Assembly: GCA_034336665.1 (NCBI GenBank)
Contig: JAPFBE010000002.1
Location: 18,392,906-18,456,905 of the forward strand
Direction: 5' to 3'
DNA length: 64,000 nucleotides
Source: Luscinia megarhynchos
Taxonomy: Eukaryota > Chordata > Aves > Passeriformes > Turdidae
Part shown: in pieces, positions 27,451 through 42,311 of the stretch
Layout of the letters: the number at the start of each line of letters is the position of its first letter
How positions within the stretch are numbered: position 1 is the first letter of the stretch
The notes under the pieces: model-generated
Seen by the model: only the letters and a program-made list of their open reading frames with translations
The model's database searches: none
Told to the model about the DNA's origin: nothing
Made by a program: the position numbers and the translations under genes

Positions 27451-29529
27451 GTGGAGCCCTCAAAACTTAAATAAGCTTTAGCAAGCTATAGCAAAGAGCA
27501 GCTGTGATTACTAGAATTGAGCTTATATTCTAAGGAGCTGGAAAAATCAACCATAATTTAAATATCTAAGTGTGTACACTAAGTAGACAAGCCACAAAGA
27601 TAATTCAAAATTAAGCTTTGTAAACAGGTGAGACAGTAAATATCCTGGTCTTGCTGCCTTTTTCAGTTTGCATGGGTTTTTCCCTCTTTATTTAAAAATT
27701 GAATTCTGTCTCTGTCTTTTGTAATACAGCTTTGACTAAAGATACATTAATATATTAATATCATTTGGTAGGGAGGAGAGAGGAGCATGTTGTTGGGTTT
27801 TAACTGAGAATTATTTCCTACCTTGATTTCATGTGGGGTGGAGGTGAGCTCGTGATGGGTGGCAAGGCAGTAACCAGTTAAGACTCTTCAGCTTCTTACC
27901 TGCCTTGACGTGGGTTTGCAAAAACGGTTGCTGAGAATCCATATTAAGTTTCCTTGGGTTTATCTGGTTTAAATGTCTGGATAACTGCTTTTGTCTCTTT
28001 TGTGCTTACTGTGGCCTTCTTTTAGAATCCTTTCTCTCCAAAATTGCTGAGGGATGTAAGGGGAAAATTGTCTCTGAACTGAAGTCTTGACTTCAGAATT
28101 AGGTCATGAGTTATTGTCTGAGAGTTTGGTCCTTAGAACTAAACTGTCAGCAAGAATCATTGAAATTGCTAGGAAATACACTGTTAAAAAATCAGCTTGG
28201 TTTTAGCTGCATAGCAAAGGAGGCTGCTGTTTGTACTTCAGCAAGGCTGGAATTTAGACATTAGTTAGGCTTGTTTCATTGCACAGACTTAGTTCTGGTG
28301 CATACCTTCATCTCTCTTTGATATTTTGCTCCAGAGCCAATGTAGTTAAGGTTACAGTGTTTTGAACTGAGTGCATCCTTTACAGATATGAATCCCTTTT
28401 GCTAAAATGGGGAAAAAGTGAAGTATATTGTGACTGACAGCTCAATCTCATCTTTGCATCTAAGCAAAACCCTGGTCCACGTGCAAGGCAGGAAGTGAAT
28501 TGCAGAGCTTCAGAAATAGCACAGAAACCTACATTCTGCAAATGCACCATTCAGTGCTTTCACAGGGGCTGAAGCTCAGTCCTCTGCAAAGAAGACAGCA
28601 ATCCTGGTGTGGAATAAAATGTAAAAAGTTGTGTTGTGATGCACATTCACAATAGGGCTGCCTTACAGCAGGTAGGACATATTCTAATTGCTTGGAGGAT
28701 GTAGTGGAAGGTTACCTTAAGGCAAAGCCTTTGTGAGAACACGAAGCTGGGTGTGACAGAGCAGGACTTTGGAGGTTCAGTCTTGTCCCATGAAACTGCA
28801 GTTAGGTCAGGTGTAAGCCATAATAAGGGAAAGTGAGCCAGGATCCAACACCTTTGGGTCAATAAGGAAAGCAAGACCTGGTATTTATAGCTAATGAAAA
28901 GTGTCAAAGTAGCTCTAAGCAGACTGAGCTCCATCCAACAATCTGCTTTATATTGATTCCTTTTCTCTTACAGTGGGGCTCAGTTTAAATAAGAGTGGGT
29001 CTGTGTAGTGAAATCTCTTAAAATGACCGAGAAAAGAGATTTAGCTGACCCTGTGTGCTTATTTCCAGCTTGCAGAACTGTCTCTTCCTTTATTTGCAGA
29101 ATTCTTTCATTCCTAAGGCACAGTGTGGGCAAGAATACACACATACACAATATACATGCCTGCAGATTACTCAGGTGCTGGTGGTATCACAGTGTGAAAC
29201 AGGGCATTAAATGGGCCAAGGTGAAAGCAAATCAGCTCTCACCTCCTGCCCTTCCCATGCCAGCACATGATTAATATCCCAAGGTGTAGCATGGCCTGTG
29301 TAGTCTGGTGAGGGAATTGTTGAGGAGCAGTGTCATGCTGGCTGCAGCTATAGGAGGTCTGCTGGCATCACCTGGATATGAGGACAAGCACAGTGTCACT
29401 GTTCAGCCACTGTAGAGGATCCAGGGTGTCCCCAAAATGTTGTGTGAGTGCAGTCTGGCCACAGGTGTGTTATCTGTCCAATGCATTGCCTCAGGATGCT
29501 CAGTGGGAAAGCAGAGTCCAGGAGCTCAG

Positions 29530-29554
29530 GGTGGTGGTAGTGGTGGTGGTGGGG
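29530..29554. repeat. Short (GTG)n tract
   Basis: Seven GTG-type units with one GTA interruption. It gives a Val run on + and a His run on - in chance frames. Confidence 0.85.
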
Positions 29555-31188
29555 AAATATTGAAGCAGGGGTTGAAAGCCATGTCCTAATTCCACCAGTA
29601 TGGCACTGGTTGTTTTTTTGCACTTCTGACATAATTTGCTCCATCAACAGGCTGCTGGATCCACCAGAGTCTATGCAGGGAGTGTTAAGATCACAGGAGA
29701 TTGAGCTGCGTTTTTTGAAGGCACGAGTCTCTAGCACTCACTGAAAACTTACAGATGAAATCCTAAAAATCTTGAAATTTCTGGAGGAGCAGTGAGAAAC
29801 AAAAGACATGGGAATGATCATGCTCTGGTATTCTGTCATATTTAATGCAGTTCATAGTAAATGTGTGTGTGAAAATAAGTATGTATTCATCTCTTTGTTA
29901 AATAGTTATCTCTACTTATGATTCCAGGGGTTCTTCATATTAAAATTAAGAGAATATATGGTTTCACATCTCCTATATTTGCAATCCCATTGTAGAAGAA
30001 AAAAGTATTGTGGTAGTTTCTGTTTGGTGCATTTCAGGAACAAATATCCAAATCTAGTTTATTCAGATACACTAAGCATATTTAGTTGCAATGATGGAAG
30101 TTATATAATCTTTTGGAATGTCACTTTTTGTTTGCCTGAATGGAAAATACCAGCCCCTTCTTTTTCCCATCTCAAAAAAAAATAATCTGGAAATTGCTTT
30201 AAATGGTGGAAAACACCCACCAGAGGTACAAAATGTAGAAACAGAATTTTCCCAAATGATTAATCCTGGATTTTACATGACAAACAAAAATTGATCCCAA
30301 ATGATAATTTTCAGGAAACCACAATTAAATGGGAGGACAGGTCTCCATTGGCCCAGTTGAGCTTATTTTCATCTATACTTCATGGCATCCTTTTTCATGG
30401 TAAGTCCCATGGGATAATTCAGTGTTAAGCATTTCACTCACTGTGAAACATGTTATGGAAAAGCAGTGTAATGAAAGTTTTGTGACTTTCAGAAGACATC
30501 CATTCCCAGGCCTCTCAGGTTTCCTATTTGGAATGAAGGGAAGGACAGAAGCATAGGACATTCGAGGGCTGGACCTCCACTTCAGTTCCTTGTGTGCTCT
30601 GCACCTCTGCCATGCAGCAGCAGAGCTCCAGGTTTGGTGGGGAGGTGCTACCACCTCGTTCTAGTAGAGTCCTGCAGGGATATGCCTCCAGTCTGTGCTA
30701 CAAATGGGAATAACATCATGTTTCCATCAGGTTTGTGCTCCTTTCCTCACTGTGTGTCACGGTTTTCTCTGCCAACAGCTTCATTGACCAAGGCATAAAT
30801 GAAGGTAGGGAGCTGACATTTGCTGTCCTCTCAGCACAGAGAGGAATGATGGCTCTGCAACCTCTTAAATGAAGGAAAAACGTGAAATCGCTTTGCTCCC
30901 CATCTGCAGAGAAGTCATTGACCTCAGTAACAGGGAGTGGGGTAGATTTTTAAACCCTATGCCTGGCGGGATTAGACAAGCAGCTACTCTTAATGTCAGC
31001 ATTGATATGTGTGAGTAACTTATTCCCTTTCTGAAAACATAAACCAGGGTGAGCAGAGGTTCTGACTGTGCAGCTTTAGCCCAAGCGGATGGAGGAGAAC
31101 AGGGCTTACCAAAGAAAGACCAAACTCAGGCCTGTTTATGATAAAGGAACATCTATATGTTGACATTTATCAATGTGAATTTCAAGGA

Positions 31189-31194
31189 ATATAT

Positions 31195-31226
<32 letters not shown>

Positions 31227-31264
31227 GTGTATATATATATACACATATATATATATGTATGTAA
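31189..31264. repeat. (TA)n with embedded perfect palindrome
   Basis: Alternating TA with interspersed TG/CA units. Positions 31222-31249 form a perfect 28-base palindrome centred between 31235 and 31236, with a GTGT(AT)5ACAC core, so a cruciform or hairpin is possible. Confidence 0.95.
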
Positions 31265-32870
31265 TATTCAGTGTGAAAAATAAAAGGCTCTTCACAAATG
31301 TTTTGGTACTGTGCCTTAAAAAAATGACACTTTCCACTGCCAGTCATGACTTTAAGTCAGATTATGGCTAAAAATATTAAGGGAAGGATCACCCCAGCAA
31401 CAATCACAATGCTCCCCTTCTGTAGAGGAAATGGAAAAATACTCAAACTTTGCCAACCTGAATAAATTACCCAAATTATCAGAACTGTAAGGAAAGCCAT
31501 ATGTAAGCAGCTCTGTGTGTATTTGTGTGTCTGGGAGTGTGTGCAAATGTGTTAACTGGGTTGCAACCCATTAAATACTTAAGTCAAAGGGGGCAACTCT
31601 GAAAATATGCTCAAGAGACAAAAGATTGCTGTGGCTGTACCTGAATTGGCCAGCAGATACCATGTGAAGGGTGATGCATTCTGCAATAGTGAGGGATTCT
31701 GGTCCAGCTGCTGGGCTGGTCTCTACTGCCCTTGGTGGCCTGGAGATGGGATGGAGCACATTGATGCTCATTGGTCTTGAGCCAATGTGAAGCTGAGAAA
31801 GGGCTGCTTTGCTCACACAGATGCACTCTTACTCCAGTCTCATAGCTGTTTGTACTTATTTGGCATCGTTTGCTCTGCCAAAGTAAAACATCTTGTTAGC
31901 CAGCCAAGAGGGGAAGAACAGGGGTGGAAGGGTGAGGGGGCAGGAGCAATATTGTCACTGCTTGACTTGAAGCACATTATGCAGGACTCTGCACTGGAAA
32001 CCTCCTCTTACCAGGCTCCCCACACTCTCAGTGAAGATAGGATGGCTTTTTTAGAGGCACTCCAAGGATGTGACTTAGAATAGTTGAAATGATGTCAAGC
32101 TCTTTGGTGAATTCATATTGCATTAAAGACTCTAAAATCACCTCATGGAAGCCCAAAGCACATGGCTTTTGAGCACTGGAAGAAAAGGTGTAGAGTGCAA
32201 AGGCTGTGTCTTCCTATTCTTTTGCCATTAGTATGAGCACTTGTTCAGCTGTTTGTAGGTCCAGTTAAACCCTGGATTGTTGTCTGTCCAGGGGGATGCT
32301 ATTGCTTCCTGGCTTGAATTTATAGCTAGAAAGGATCCTCAGTTATTTTTGGGATTTTAAGCTTGGTGCTTGACTGGTCTGTGTCTTTAGCCTTTTCTAC
32401 TTTCCAGATTCACTGATGTTTTGCAAAGGTGGTGTGTGCTCCTGCTGAACAAATTTAAACATACTGATAACAGATTTGCTTTTCTTTACTCTTTTATTAT
32501 GTAGACCAGCACAACTTGGGCTTGGCCTGATGATCTAAGTGGTGCCAGTGATATCCTGGCCCTGTTTGAAGTACCTACTGAATGATGGGTCCAGTATATA
32601 TTGTACCTATAATCTGTTGATGAAGACTGAATTTGGGTGATGACCCATACCTGATGGTAACATGGCTGGACTATGGTTACAATGGCTGCTGTCAGAATCA
32701 TATGGGGCTGCCTTCTGAATTGCTGACATGCTGTTCAGTGCCAGTTCCAGAGAGGCACATGAGCAAGAAGGAGGTTTCAGTTCGATCAGGGTGGCTGATA
32801 ACTCCTGCTGTTACCTCCAGCTTGTAAAGAGCAGTTCATGGTGAATTTGGTTGCTCTGCAATATTCTCTC

Positions 32871-32897
<27 letters not shown>
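32871..32897. repeat. (GTTT)n / T-rich tract
   Basis: T9 followed by four GTTT units. Confidence 0.85.
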
Positions 32898-32901
<4 letters not shown>

Positions 32902-33294
32902 TGCAAATTTTGGAATTTTCTTGCCAACTCATTTGAAGACCCTATAGGGTCCCTTGCTCTCTTTTCTGCCTTTTCATGGCTGCCACCTTGCTGGCCCCAC
33001 CTTGGCTCCTAAGGCTGGCAGCCTGTTTAACCATAGGGCCTTGCCACATGGCATGGGTTTTGTACTGGTTAGTGGTGGCATCGAGCCATTGCAGTGGGGA
33101 AATCTAACTGTGGCAGCTGGTGTTAATGAATCCTACATCATCCAAGATCAAGGACAGGAGTCCCAGAGCTCAGAGGGTTTTCATGGAGGCCTGCAGCAAT
33201 CTTGATATGTGAGTGAGTGGAGGAGATGAAAGCACATCTGGATGGGCTAAGGAATGCATAATTGTAATTGTAATACTTAATTCAGTGCTTGTGT

Positions 33295-33340
33295 ATTTGT
33301 TGGTTTGTTTTGGTTTGTTGGTGGTTGTTTTTTTTCCCCC
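33295..33340. repeat. G/T-rich low-complexity tract
   Basis: Irregular TTTG/TTGG units ending in T8C5. Confidence 0.75.
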
Positions 33341-36300
33341 ATATCTTTTTAAGATTTGCTTGTTTTCTTGGGTAAGGAAAGATGAGTGGTACATATGGCT
33401 AGATGTATGTCTGGTATGATTCTGTTATTGTATGTGGGTTCTTTAAAAATAAAGTATTCTCTAGGCTATAGTCTAGAAGTGAATGCTATACATCAATGCA
33501 AGATAGCCCTTACAGTGAGTTTCACTCTTGTTTATTTCCTTGTAGTTGTTATTACTCTCCTTGCTTGTTTGATTTAATTTGAAACAAAAACTATTCTGCT
33601 TGTAGGCAATTTTGATCTCGGCATTCAGGAAATGGAACAGGATTAGATCTACAGAAAATACAACTGTAAAAATCCTACCAGAATAACATGTTGCTTCCCC
33701 CACCATCCTGTCAAAGTCAGGTCTAATCAGGATGTCTCCTCTGTACCACCCTGACCTACCTGTTAGGAGGACAGATTCTGAACTGGATGATAATGGACAT
33801 TGATTTTCTTTCCCCTTCAAAATCACTGTCTCCAAACTAAGGTCTGTATGTTATAACCAATATTCCAGTCTAGAAAGCTGAAGTGATTCCTAGCTGCAAA
33901 ACTCATATCTGAGTTCCTGATAATGAGATAATATGTGAGAAGCCACCAATTTCTTTCTTCCAGATTTACAGGATGAAAGCCTCAAATATGAGGGATATGT
34001 CTAAAGCAGCTGTGGGTCTTGCCTGCATTATGGTTTGGGAATAACAGACTTGGTACCTCTAAGCTGAACTTGGCCTCACAGAGTGCCTTTCTGGGGACTA
34101 GTTTATTCTGTTTGTTGTATCTTCCTGTCAGATGTGATGGGAAATCAGTGATGAACAGGAGGTCTCTCATCTCCATGGATACTTGTCTCTGCATGGTGTC
34201 AAAATCTGAGTTGGCTGTTAATTTTCTCATATTTTTGCATATGACTAATTTACTTAGGAAGGGAGGGAAAGGAAGGAGGTTATTTGAGATTGAAGTAAAA
34301 AATGAGAGAAAGAAAATTTGGCAGTGGTTCTCAACTGTAGCTGCTGGGAGGCTTCCAGAAGCCTGTCCCATACCTGCATCCCCCAAGCTTGTTGTCAATT
34401 CTCATGCTTTGTTCCTGCTCAGAGCAGGGTCTCAAAGGAGCACAGCTGCTGCAGCTGCTCGTAGACCAAAAGGTGACCTTTTGAGTAGCTGAGGCATGAT
34501 GCATTATTTAGTGCATTCCTGGCTAAAAGGGAAATGAAATATTTTCGTTAGCAGAAAGATTTGTTTGTCCTTTCACTTGGATGCATCCTTTTAGCATCAC
34601 ACAATAGTGTGGTGTGCACACCACTCCTTGTGGTTTCTTCTGGGCAAAGTTTTCGGTAAGACTTTGAAAGAATGCTGATGGTTTACTAGAAGGACCCTAC
34701 TTGCCAAATGTAATAGACTTCAGTTTAGAGGTATGAAATTTGCAAGAAAGCAACTTCTATTTAAATAATGTGCAGAACTGAAAGCTTCCTGGTGAAGTAT
34801 ATGTCTTTAGACTATCAGCTGATACTGGTAAGTACCATAACCAGCTGTTACTTCAACATGAAGTGTTTTGCTTCTTTCAATTAATCAAGAGTCTCTTGGA
34901 AGTTGCCATACCAGGGCATTCATTACAGGGATGTTTAATGAGTAGAATATTTGTCATTTGCATAGAGAGAGGCTTCAGCAGTGATCCCAGTGATCTGTGA
35001 TAGCCAGATATTTAGGTACCCTGTATATTCTATTGGGTGAAGGAGGGGAAGCAGATGGGACCAATTTTTCACAATGTCTGACATTAAATTTCCTACATGG
35101 TCTTCCAGACAGAGATTCAAAGAGGCTGGAATCTACCTCTCCTGCTAACTGTGGATGAGACTGCAGTATACTTGGCTACAAGTCCATCTGCTCTTTATCT
35201 TTTTTTTTTAAACCTATCTAAGAGTGTTTTTCCTTTGAAGTTTCCAGCACCATTTATGAAGGCTCAAAAGGGATATTATTCATAGGTTTCAGATGAAGAA
35301 AGCTGAACTGTCAAAGTAACAACTGGCTTGAGAATAACCAGTATTCTCCAAGGCATTTAGAAGGACCTGGGAAATGAACCTGTGCTTACCAGGAAATTTC
35401 ACTGATCTTATCAAGCCCCAAAGCACAGGAAGGAGAAAAAATCTGCACAAATGAAAAACCATTGCTATCTTGTTGAAAACTCCAGTGGTAAACATTTTTC
35501 ATAAAATGAGAGGTATCTGCTTCTGTGGGATTTTTTTTTAGTAGTAAAAGAATAGATGGTGTAAGACAAGTGAAGAGGGATTCCTTAAATAATTGCATTT
35601 CAGTTACCTGCTTGGCATCATCTTAATTGTTACAACAAACAGCGCAAGACAACAAAAAAATGAATAGCTTTCTACTCAGAAGATAAAATGCTTTTAAAAA
35701 AGAAAATAATGAAACCCAGCTCTATAATTTTTAGAATCCCAGTTAATTAAAATGGGCATGACTGGAAAAGCATAGACACCTGAGCAGCTTTCAAGACATT
35801 TCTCTGGCATGTGCCCACCGACTCTGAGACCTTATTTCCAACCACAGTATCTGCTTACCCTAACCCAGCACCCTTCAAACCAACCTTCCCCAAAGGATCC
35901 AGCAGACATGGTCTGAGAATAGAGCTAAGTACAAGCTAGTAAGCACTCACTGCAGCGAGTTCTAAGTGCTGTGGGATTTAGTCAAACAGCAAAGTACAAG
36001 CTTCTACTATGACTCATCTAGTGAAAAACTAGTGCTAAGTATTGTACATAATTAAGACAGCATTATTACAGTGAGATGGCACCTTTTTTTGGTATGGTTA
36101 AAGTCTTGAAAAGGTGTAATGTTTTCAGCCTTCAGAGGAGGCTGTGAAGATGAGGAGTTCTGATAGGAGTTCATTCTAAAAGATATGGCTACAGTGAGTT
36201 TAGATCATAATTTGCGTTGCTGCTGAAGCTTTGCATGCATATTTCTGTTACCTTTGTGAGAAGTTGTGGTATTTGAGAGAATAAACACAACCTTAGAGTC

Positions 36301-39300
36301 GTGTTCATTAGATAACGCTTGCAACGCTGGCCTCTCTGCACATTCCGAAGTTTTCATAATTTTTAAACCCACAAATCAAGTGTTTTATTTTGAACCACAT
36401 TTCTTAAAGAGGTCCTAATGGTTTTTAACAGGCACAGAAAAAATTATATTTGCCATTGAATGCAGCAGAAAATGTAGTGTCAGTGAGCTAGAGATTCGAC
36501 ATTGGAACACTGACTGTCAGCAGATACAGAAGTATTAGCATGACATTGTCCCTACCAATGGGAAAAGTCGAACAACTAGGACATTCCAATTTGCTTACTT
36601 GTCCCAACTTTTTCCTTTGGAGATCCACAAATCAACTTTGCTTTTAGTGAATACATGATCTTGGTAAAAATTTATTGTGGTATAATGCAAAGAAATTCAG
36701 CTTATTGGTCATTCTAAAACCGTTTGGTCAAGTTACTTGATTCTCATTATCCTGGACTAGAAACTCCTATGGTGTTATGATATTCTTTCTGTTCATTGAT
36801 TATCTGTCTGACTTGCAAGGGAGAGGTGGGAAAGGAGAGTGCAAGATGGTGACACAGACCATTTTAAGGGACAGGACTTTAAAAGAGCACCTTTCCACCT
36901 GTGTATTCCAATGGACACCTTTTAGTATGTTTATGCTCTTACTGGAAAATTTATTGGCCACTTCTTCAACCTAACTTTACTACCACTTTTTTATAGTTTC
37001 CTAACATGCTTTTTATACCATGTTTCATGTACATGGAATTAATTGTACAAATTACAGGAACAACAGTGTCTCAGGAGGAATCCCAGGCAAAAAATGCACT
37101 TGAGTGAAGACATCTCAACTACAGCCAGTGACTTCTGTCTTTTTGTATGAGTCGAACAACCTATAATACTTTACAAGTCTGAAGATTAAGAATTCCAAGG
37201 GTCTTTCTGAAAAAAAATGATCCTTTATTATAAAAGATAGATCAATTCCTGTTTTGTTTGCACTGCTGCTTTCTGAATGAGTTTCCAATCTATTCAAGAA
37301 GCTGTAAATGCTCCTCCAGCAACAAACCATTGATGTTTTGAAAGCAAATCAAAAGCAGTATAAGGCTGTTGAAGAAAAGGGCTTGAAAGGAAAAGAGTGA
37401 AAGATCATACCATTCCTATGGTAGCTGCAAAAGTTTATGAGGATTACAGCTGAGAGAGGGATGGGCCAGAGACCAGAGGGAGACCAAGGGATCAAGGACA
37501 AGATATCTGCCTGCAGAGTTTTGTCCTAACATGCCTTCTTGCAGGCTCATAGCCTAAACAGCACAACTAAAACTCTGTTGAGTTTTTGGTTGATCTGTTA
37601 GGGGCACACCAACAGAGGTAGAATTGTGTGAGGATGGATAAGCCTCAAATGGAGACAGCATCTGTTGACTGTGGCTTTTGCCTTGGACTTTGTTCAACCC
37701 TGATGGGATTTATAGAGAGTCATGTAAGAGAAATACTGTGCATTCCTGTTCTCTGTAACATAGGGTTTTCACTTCAGCTGAGGGTCCAGGGACTTTGCTG
37801 TGGGTGCATATTGGAGTTGCACTCCTGATGCACTCTCAGCTGTTTTGACTTTTATCTTTATTCCAACCATGAGCTCACTACAAGCCCAAAGGGATAAGTA
37901 TTTGTATTCCACTGTGCACATTGACAATAATTTTGTGGATGCAGCACAACACCGTAGAAAGAGACAGGTATATGGAGCATTTAGAAGGCAATAATTTATT
38001 CTAACTTTTTATTTATTTATAATTTTTAGCCACACTCCAAAGGTTATAGTGGGAATAGCAGAGGAAAGAACTTGCAGACTTGACAAAAATCAAAGCTTGC
38101 AGCTTGTGCTGGATGGGTTTATTTGGCTCATATCTGTGATTATGAAATGAATTTTGAATTGCTTTTGAACTTCATCTGGATAATGATTCATACTTTTGAT
38201 TTCCCTTTTCCCTCCAGAACATCCACCATTAACAAACCAACCAGTTGCAATGTTTTACAATCCACATTTGAACCCATGTCTCAAAAGATTGCACATTTCC
38301 TTGAATAAACAATTAGTCATTTACAGAGATAAGGTCAACCTTTGGATGAAAATTGAATCAACAACTGTCTCTGGCAACCATATTTGAAATGGTCAAGAAG
38401 CAATTGCAGTAGGAACATGTTAAACTGCAACTTCATGTTGCAGAAACACAACATCAACAGGCAGCTTGAGTGTTTCTGTACAAACAGATATTGTACAGCC
38501 TTGGTTTGGTTGAGTTGAGCTCATTACAGGGTTTAGGCACATGCCTGAAGATGGAATTACACGAATGAAGTTAAGATGTGCTTAAGTGTTTTGTTGTGTA
38601 TGGGCCTACACACTGCATCTGTGTTTGTATTAAGAAGAAAAGCTGTTCTACAAGACATTCAGGCATTTTAAAATGTGTTCTTGTTCTGAACTGGAACAGG
38701 AAGTTTTATCTTTTAATGAAATTTAGGAGATCTTTAATTCCGGAAATCTTATAATTGAGCATACTTGAAATATTGTGTGTCAGTAATGTTGAAATGATTT
38801 GAGACATTAAGATTAAAATATTGCATGTCCACATATGTTACTAAATTAATTAGAAGCAACTGTTAACTAAGCATGCTGGGACTGCCTGGGTTGTGTATTA
38901 CCACCCTTACCCTGGGTACAGAAAAGAGCTGTGGTCTGCTCTACCTTCTTGGCTGAGATGCAGTGTTCCATGAACATGCTTCTCAGCTGAGCAGTAAAAC
39001 AAGGATATTCATCAGTGCACAAAGTAGACCTGGATCTACTAAACCCTCTCAGTCCAGCTGGGTTTAGGTAGGGACTTCTCAAGTGTCTTGTACCAGGTCT
39101 TTGCTGCAAGTGCTTCAGAAATGCAGGGCACAGACCCTTTACTTTTGCTTGTAGGTGGTTGGTGTTGGTTCTGCCTTTGATGTATCCAAGATGATTCCAT
39201 ACTGTCCAGGAATCATGGTAGTTTGGGCACAGCACCATCATTTTCATCTGATGCTGTACATGATATCTGAGCCCCTCTGGAGCTGAGGGCTGCAGCTCTG

Positions 39301-40293
39301 CAGCAGCCATCCAGGATGCAGAACTAAGCTGCAGCTACTTAAAGTTAAGCTGGGTCTTTGCAGGAACTTTAATATCACCTTCAAGCCTGTTCTTCTATGG
39401 ACATCCCACTACCTGAGGATTACAGCCTGGTTTTAAACTTAAAAGCTAAAATTTGCAAATCAAAGCTAAGCATGTTTTGGTGACTTCTTACTAACTATAT
39501 TACCATAATCAATTGTCATTTTCTTGAAAGAGTTTCAGTATTGTGGAATCAGCCTTCACTACAAGGAGATTGATGCTCTGGGAAAAATTCAAGCAGCTCT
39601 GTGAGTATATAGCAAGAATGATAGGCAAATCTTACCAGACTGAATATATTGCCTGTTCTGCCTATCTCTAGATATAGTGGTTGCTCAAAAGGAAGTAGAT
39701 ATCTGGAAATAGTCTATGAATGGGAATCATACTCTGTTCCCCTTGCTCTTCAAGTTACAATATCTTTGCTCAGTCTCATTGTCTGACAGATCAAGTGGGG
39801 TTGATCCCCAAGCCAAGGGCTTACTTGGTTAGGTGGTTTTAAGAAGACTGAAACAATTGCTTTAGAGAGGAAACTTTCTGTGGTTCAGGCACACGGCACC
39901 TGTGGTGAAATTTATTCAGACAAATGTTCTATCTAAAATGGACTTTCCTGCTTAAGTCTCTAGGTAGTTATGACTTTGCTTGAATATCCTGCCCTTTTTT
40001 TTTTGGGTTGAAATAAATATCTGAAGTTCACAGCCTTTGTATCCCTATCAGCTTTTGGGTCAGCTGGCCAGCAGAGATGTTCTTTCATCTTATAAGGCCT
40101 CAACTCCAGCAAAACATAAACCAGTAAATGTAGCTGGAGACTGTGAATATTGTCCCTTATGACAGACCCCTTTGCTATTGCTTGGCTCCTCTCTTACTCT
40201 TCCTGTAAAAAGAACTAGGGTAGTTCCTAGTATCCAACCACTCAGATGTGAGTAAGAATAGGAGTGGGAGCCTGGATACTATGCTCATAATAG

Positions 40294-40296
40294 TTG

Positions 40297-40354
<58 letters not shown>
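40294..40354. repeat. (TTA)n microsatellite
   Basis: Two TTG units are followed by roughly eighteen perfect TTA units. The length and purity suggest it is polymorphic. Confidence 0.97.
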
Positions 40355-40674
40355 GCTGCCATTACTACATGGTATGGTTATATTTCTGTTTGAAGAAGCA
40401 GAACAGCTTCACAAATGAGTATAAAAAAAGATACATGTGTTTTCCCAAGCTTGTGTGTACTTTGCTGTAATCTGACACTTACTGTAAGAAATGCATTTTA
40501 TATAATTGGCAGTGGCAGACACATATTCTGATAGAAAAAAAATGTATTGAATGATACACTGTGTATCACTGATAGTGAGTTGCAGCAGTATTTATATAAA
40601 AGTAAAGGATAATTTAGCACTTCAAAGTCAGGCCTCCAAACCAAAATAAAATGTTTTTCTGTTTCTGTACCTAG

Positions 40675-40850
40675 GCTAGGATATATCTCCCCTCACTGCA
40701 GACATCAGCAGTGTAGACACATATGGCAAAACCCATCACCCCAAGCTCCCTTTGCAGTCAATACAGGGAGCAGGCACTTTTAGGCCATGATTCATCTGAC
40801 CTATTTACATGTCTGCTGTAGGAGGAGATGAATCACTGCCTAGACTAGAT
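40675..40850 (+). repeat. Unclassified dispersed repeat, copy A
   Basis: This stretch aligns by eye with 47955-48150 in the same orientation. Shared blocks are CAGTGTAG, TCACCC, TCCCTTTG-CAG-CAA, AGGCA-TTTTAGG, TGATTCAT-TGACCTATTT and a GGAG/CGGATGA segment. Spacing is preserved within a few bases. I do not recognise it as CR1. It could be an old LTR or DNA-transposon remnant. Confidence 0.5.
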
Positions 40851-42311
40851 CTGTGCGGAGGATAAAGGGAGCCTAAGATGGCCAGCACAGATGTAGATGC
40901 TTGTAAAGATCTACAGCTTGAATTTAGGCTTTTAGTTTGGAACAACAATTTTCCAGAGAGGAGTAAAATTTCCTAAGCCATGTTTTCCTAGCAGAGTATA
41001 TGTATGAATATATACATTTATGGTATTTTTCTTTCTGCAGCAGAAACATTCTCAACAATATCTTTTGAACACTGGCCCTATATCCCCATCCAAATGTTTT
41101 ACCATCTGAAGAGCTGCCATTTTATCTCCCTCTGCCTCTGCCCCTCTTTCACACATACAGACATACCATATTTTAGAGCTGGGCCTTCCGAGTTTTCAGC
41201 ATTAACTTCAAATATATTCTTCTGTGTCTGGTAACCAGTGCTGCTGTTACATACAGGCAGATATATTAACTGGGTTTGTTTTTTTTAAAAAAGAATCCAA
41301 AGCAAAATATGCAAACAAAACCACCAAATCAAGACTTCTAAAAATTCCATTTAAAAACAATATTTTTATTAGTTTGGGTTTTTTCTTCTAGGATCTGCTC
41401 TACTCTGCCTTGGTGAGACAGAGCATCACAGGAAGAGGAACAAGAATTCATGGGAGACAAGTACTGGTGCAGATGAAGGAGGAAGACAAGACTTGATCAT
41501 CTAAGAAAGAGTGCAGGTTCCTAAGTAAAGCTGTGAGACAACATGAAGCAAGCACAGTTGTGTTGTTATGTACAGAAGGCCAGAGTTCAGAGAGTCTGGT
41601 TTCTTGAGGATGATGTACTGGCAGGTACTCTTGTGCACATGCTGTAGTATAATGTTCCAGTGGATCCGTACATCCATCTACACTGCAAATTTTAAAAAAA
41701 GAAGAAGAAATGAAGCCACCCTGTTGGAGAGCTTTACAGTGCTCAGCTGCTCCTGAGGAGTGCTGGTGTAGCTACAGCAGGCAAAACATCCCTCCCATCT
41801 AGTCACTGGCACACAGCACAGCAACCCATTTATGTGAGCACCTGGCTGATCAGTTTGCCTGTGACAGATCTTGGCACACCCTCTCCTCTGGCTGTAAAGC
41901 TTTACTGACTCGTGTGTTTTTTCCCCCACAAGCTCTTGTCTGGCATGGGAGGACTTGGAACAGAACAGCCCTGGTTCTGGCAACAACAGGAAAGTATATT
42001 TTAGATAACCCTTTAGGGTGCAAGCTTTGCAGCCATTTAAGGGCTTTTCTGTGGGATTAGGGAGGAAGGGCTGTCCATCATCCACAGTCTATTGCTGTGG
42101 GAAGGGTGCCTGTGACTGCAAAGGTCTTTGGCAAGGGCCACGAGCATCTGAAGGCTGCTCTGAGAAATGAATATGGGCTCACAGCTCCCCACAGGGTGCT
42201 GTGCAGAAGAGAGCACTTCCACCGGTCATCCCAGTGCATCATTCATTAAACATAACGCCCTACAGGAGAACCAGGGGTTTGTGTTTTCCATACCCCCTCC
42301 TGCATCAGCCC

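Larger units (their letters stand above)
27451..40293. other. Intergenic, mostly unannotated
   Basis: Apart from the listed simple repeats I recognise no genes. Frames at 34019-34492 (+) and 38867-39310 (-), about 150 codons each, have no domain or splice context I can name. Confidence 0.55.

Noticed and set aside
38867..39310. 147-codon minus-strand frame starting MAAAEL
   Set aside because: The N-terminus looks gene-like, but nothing after it matches a family and no exon structure could be seen.
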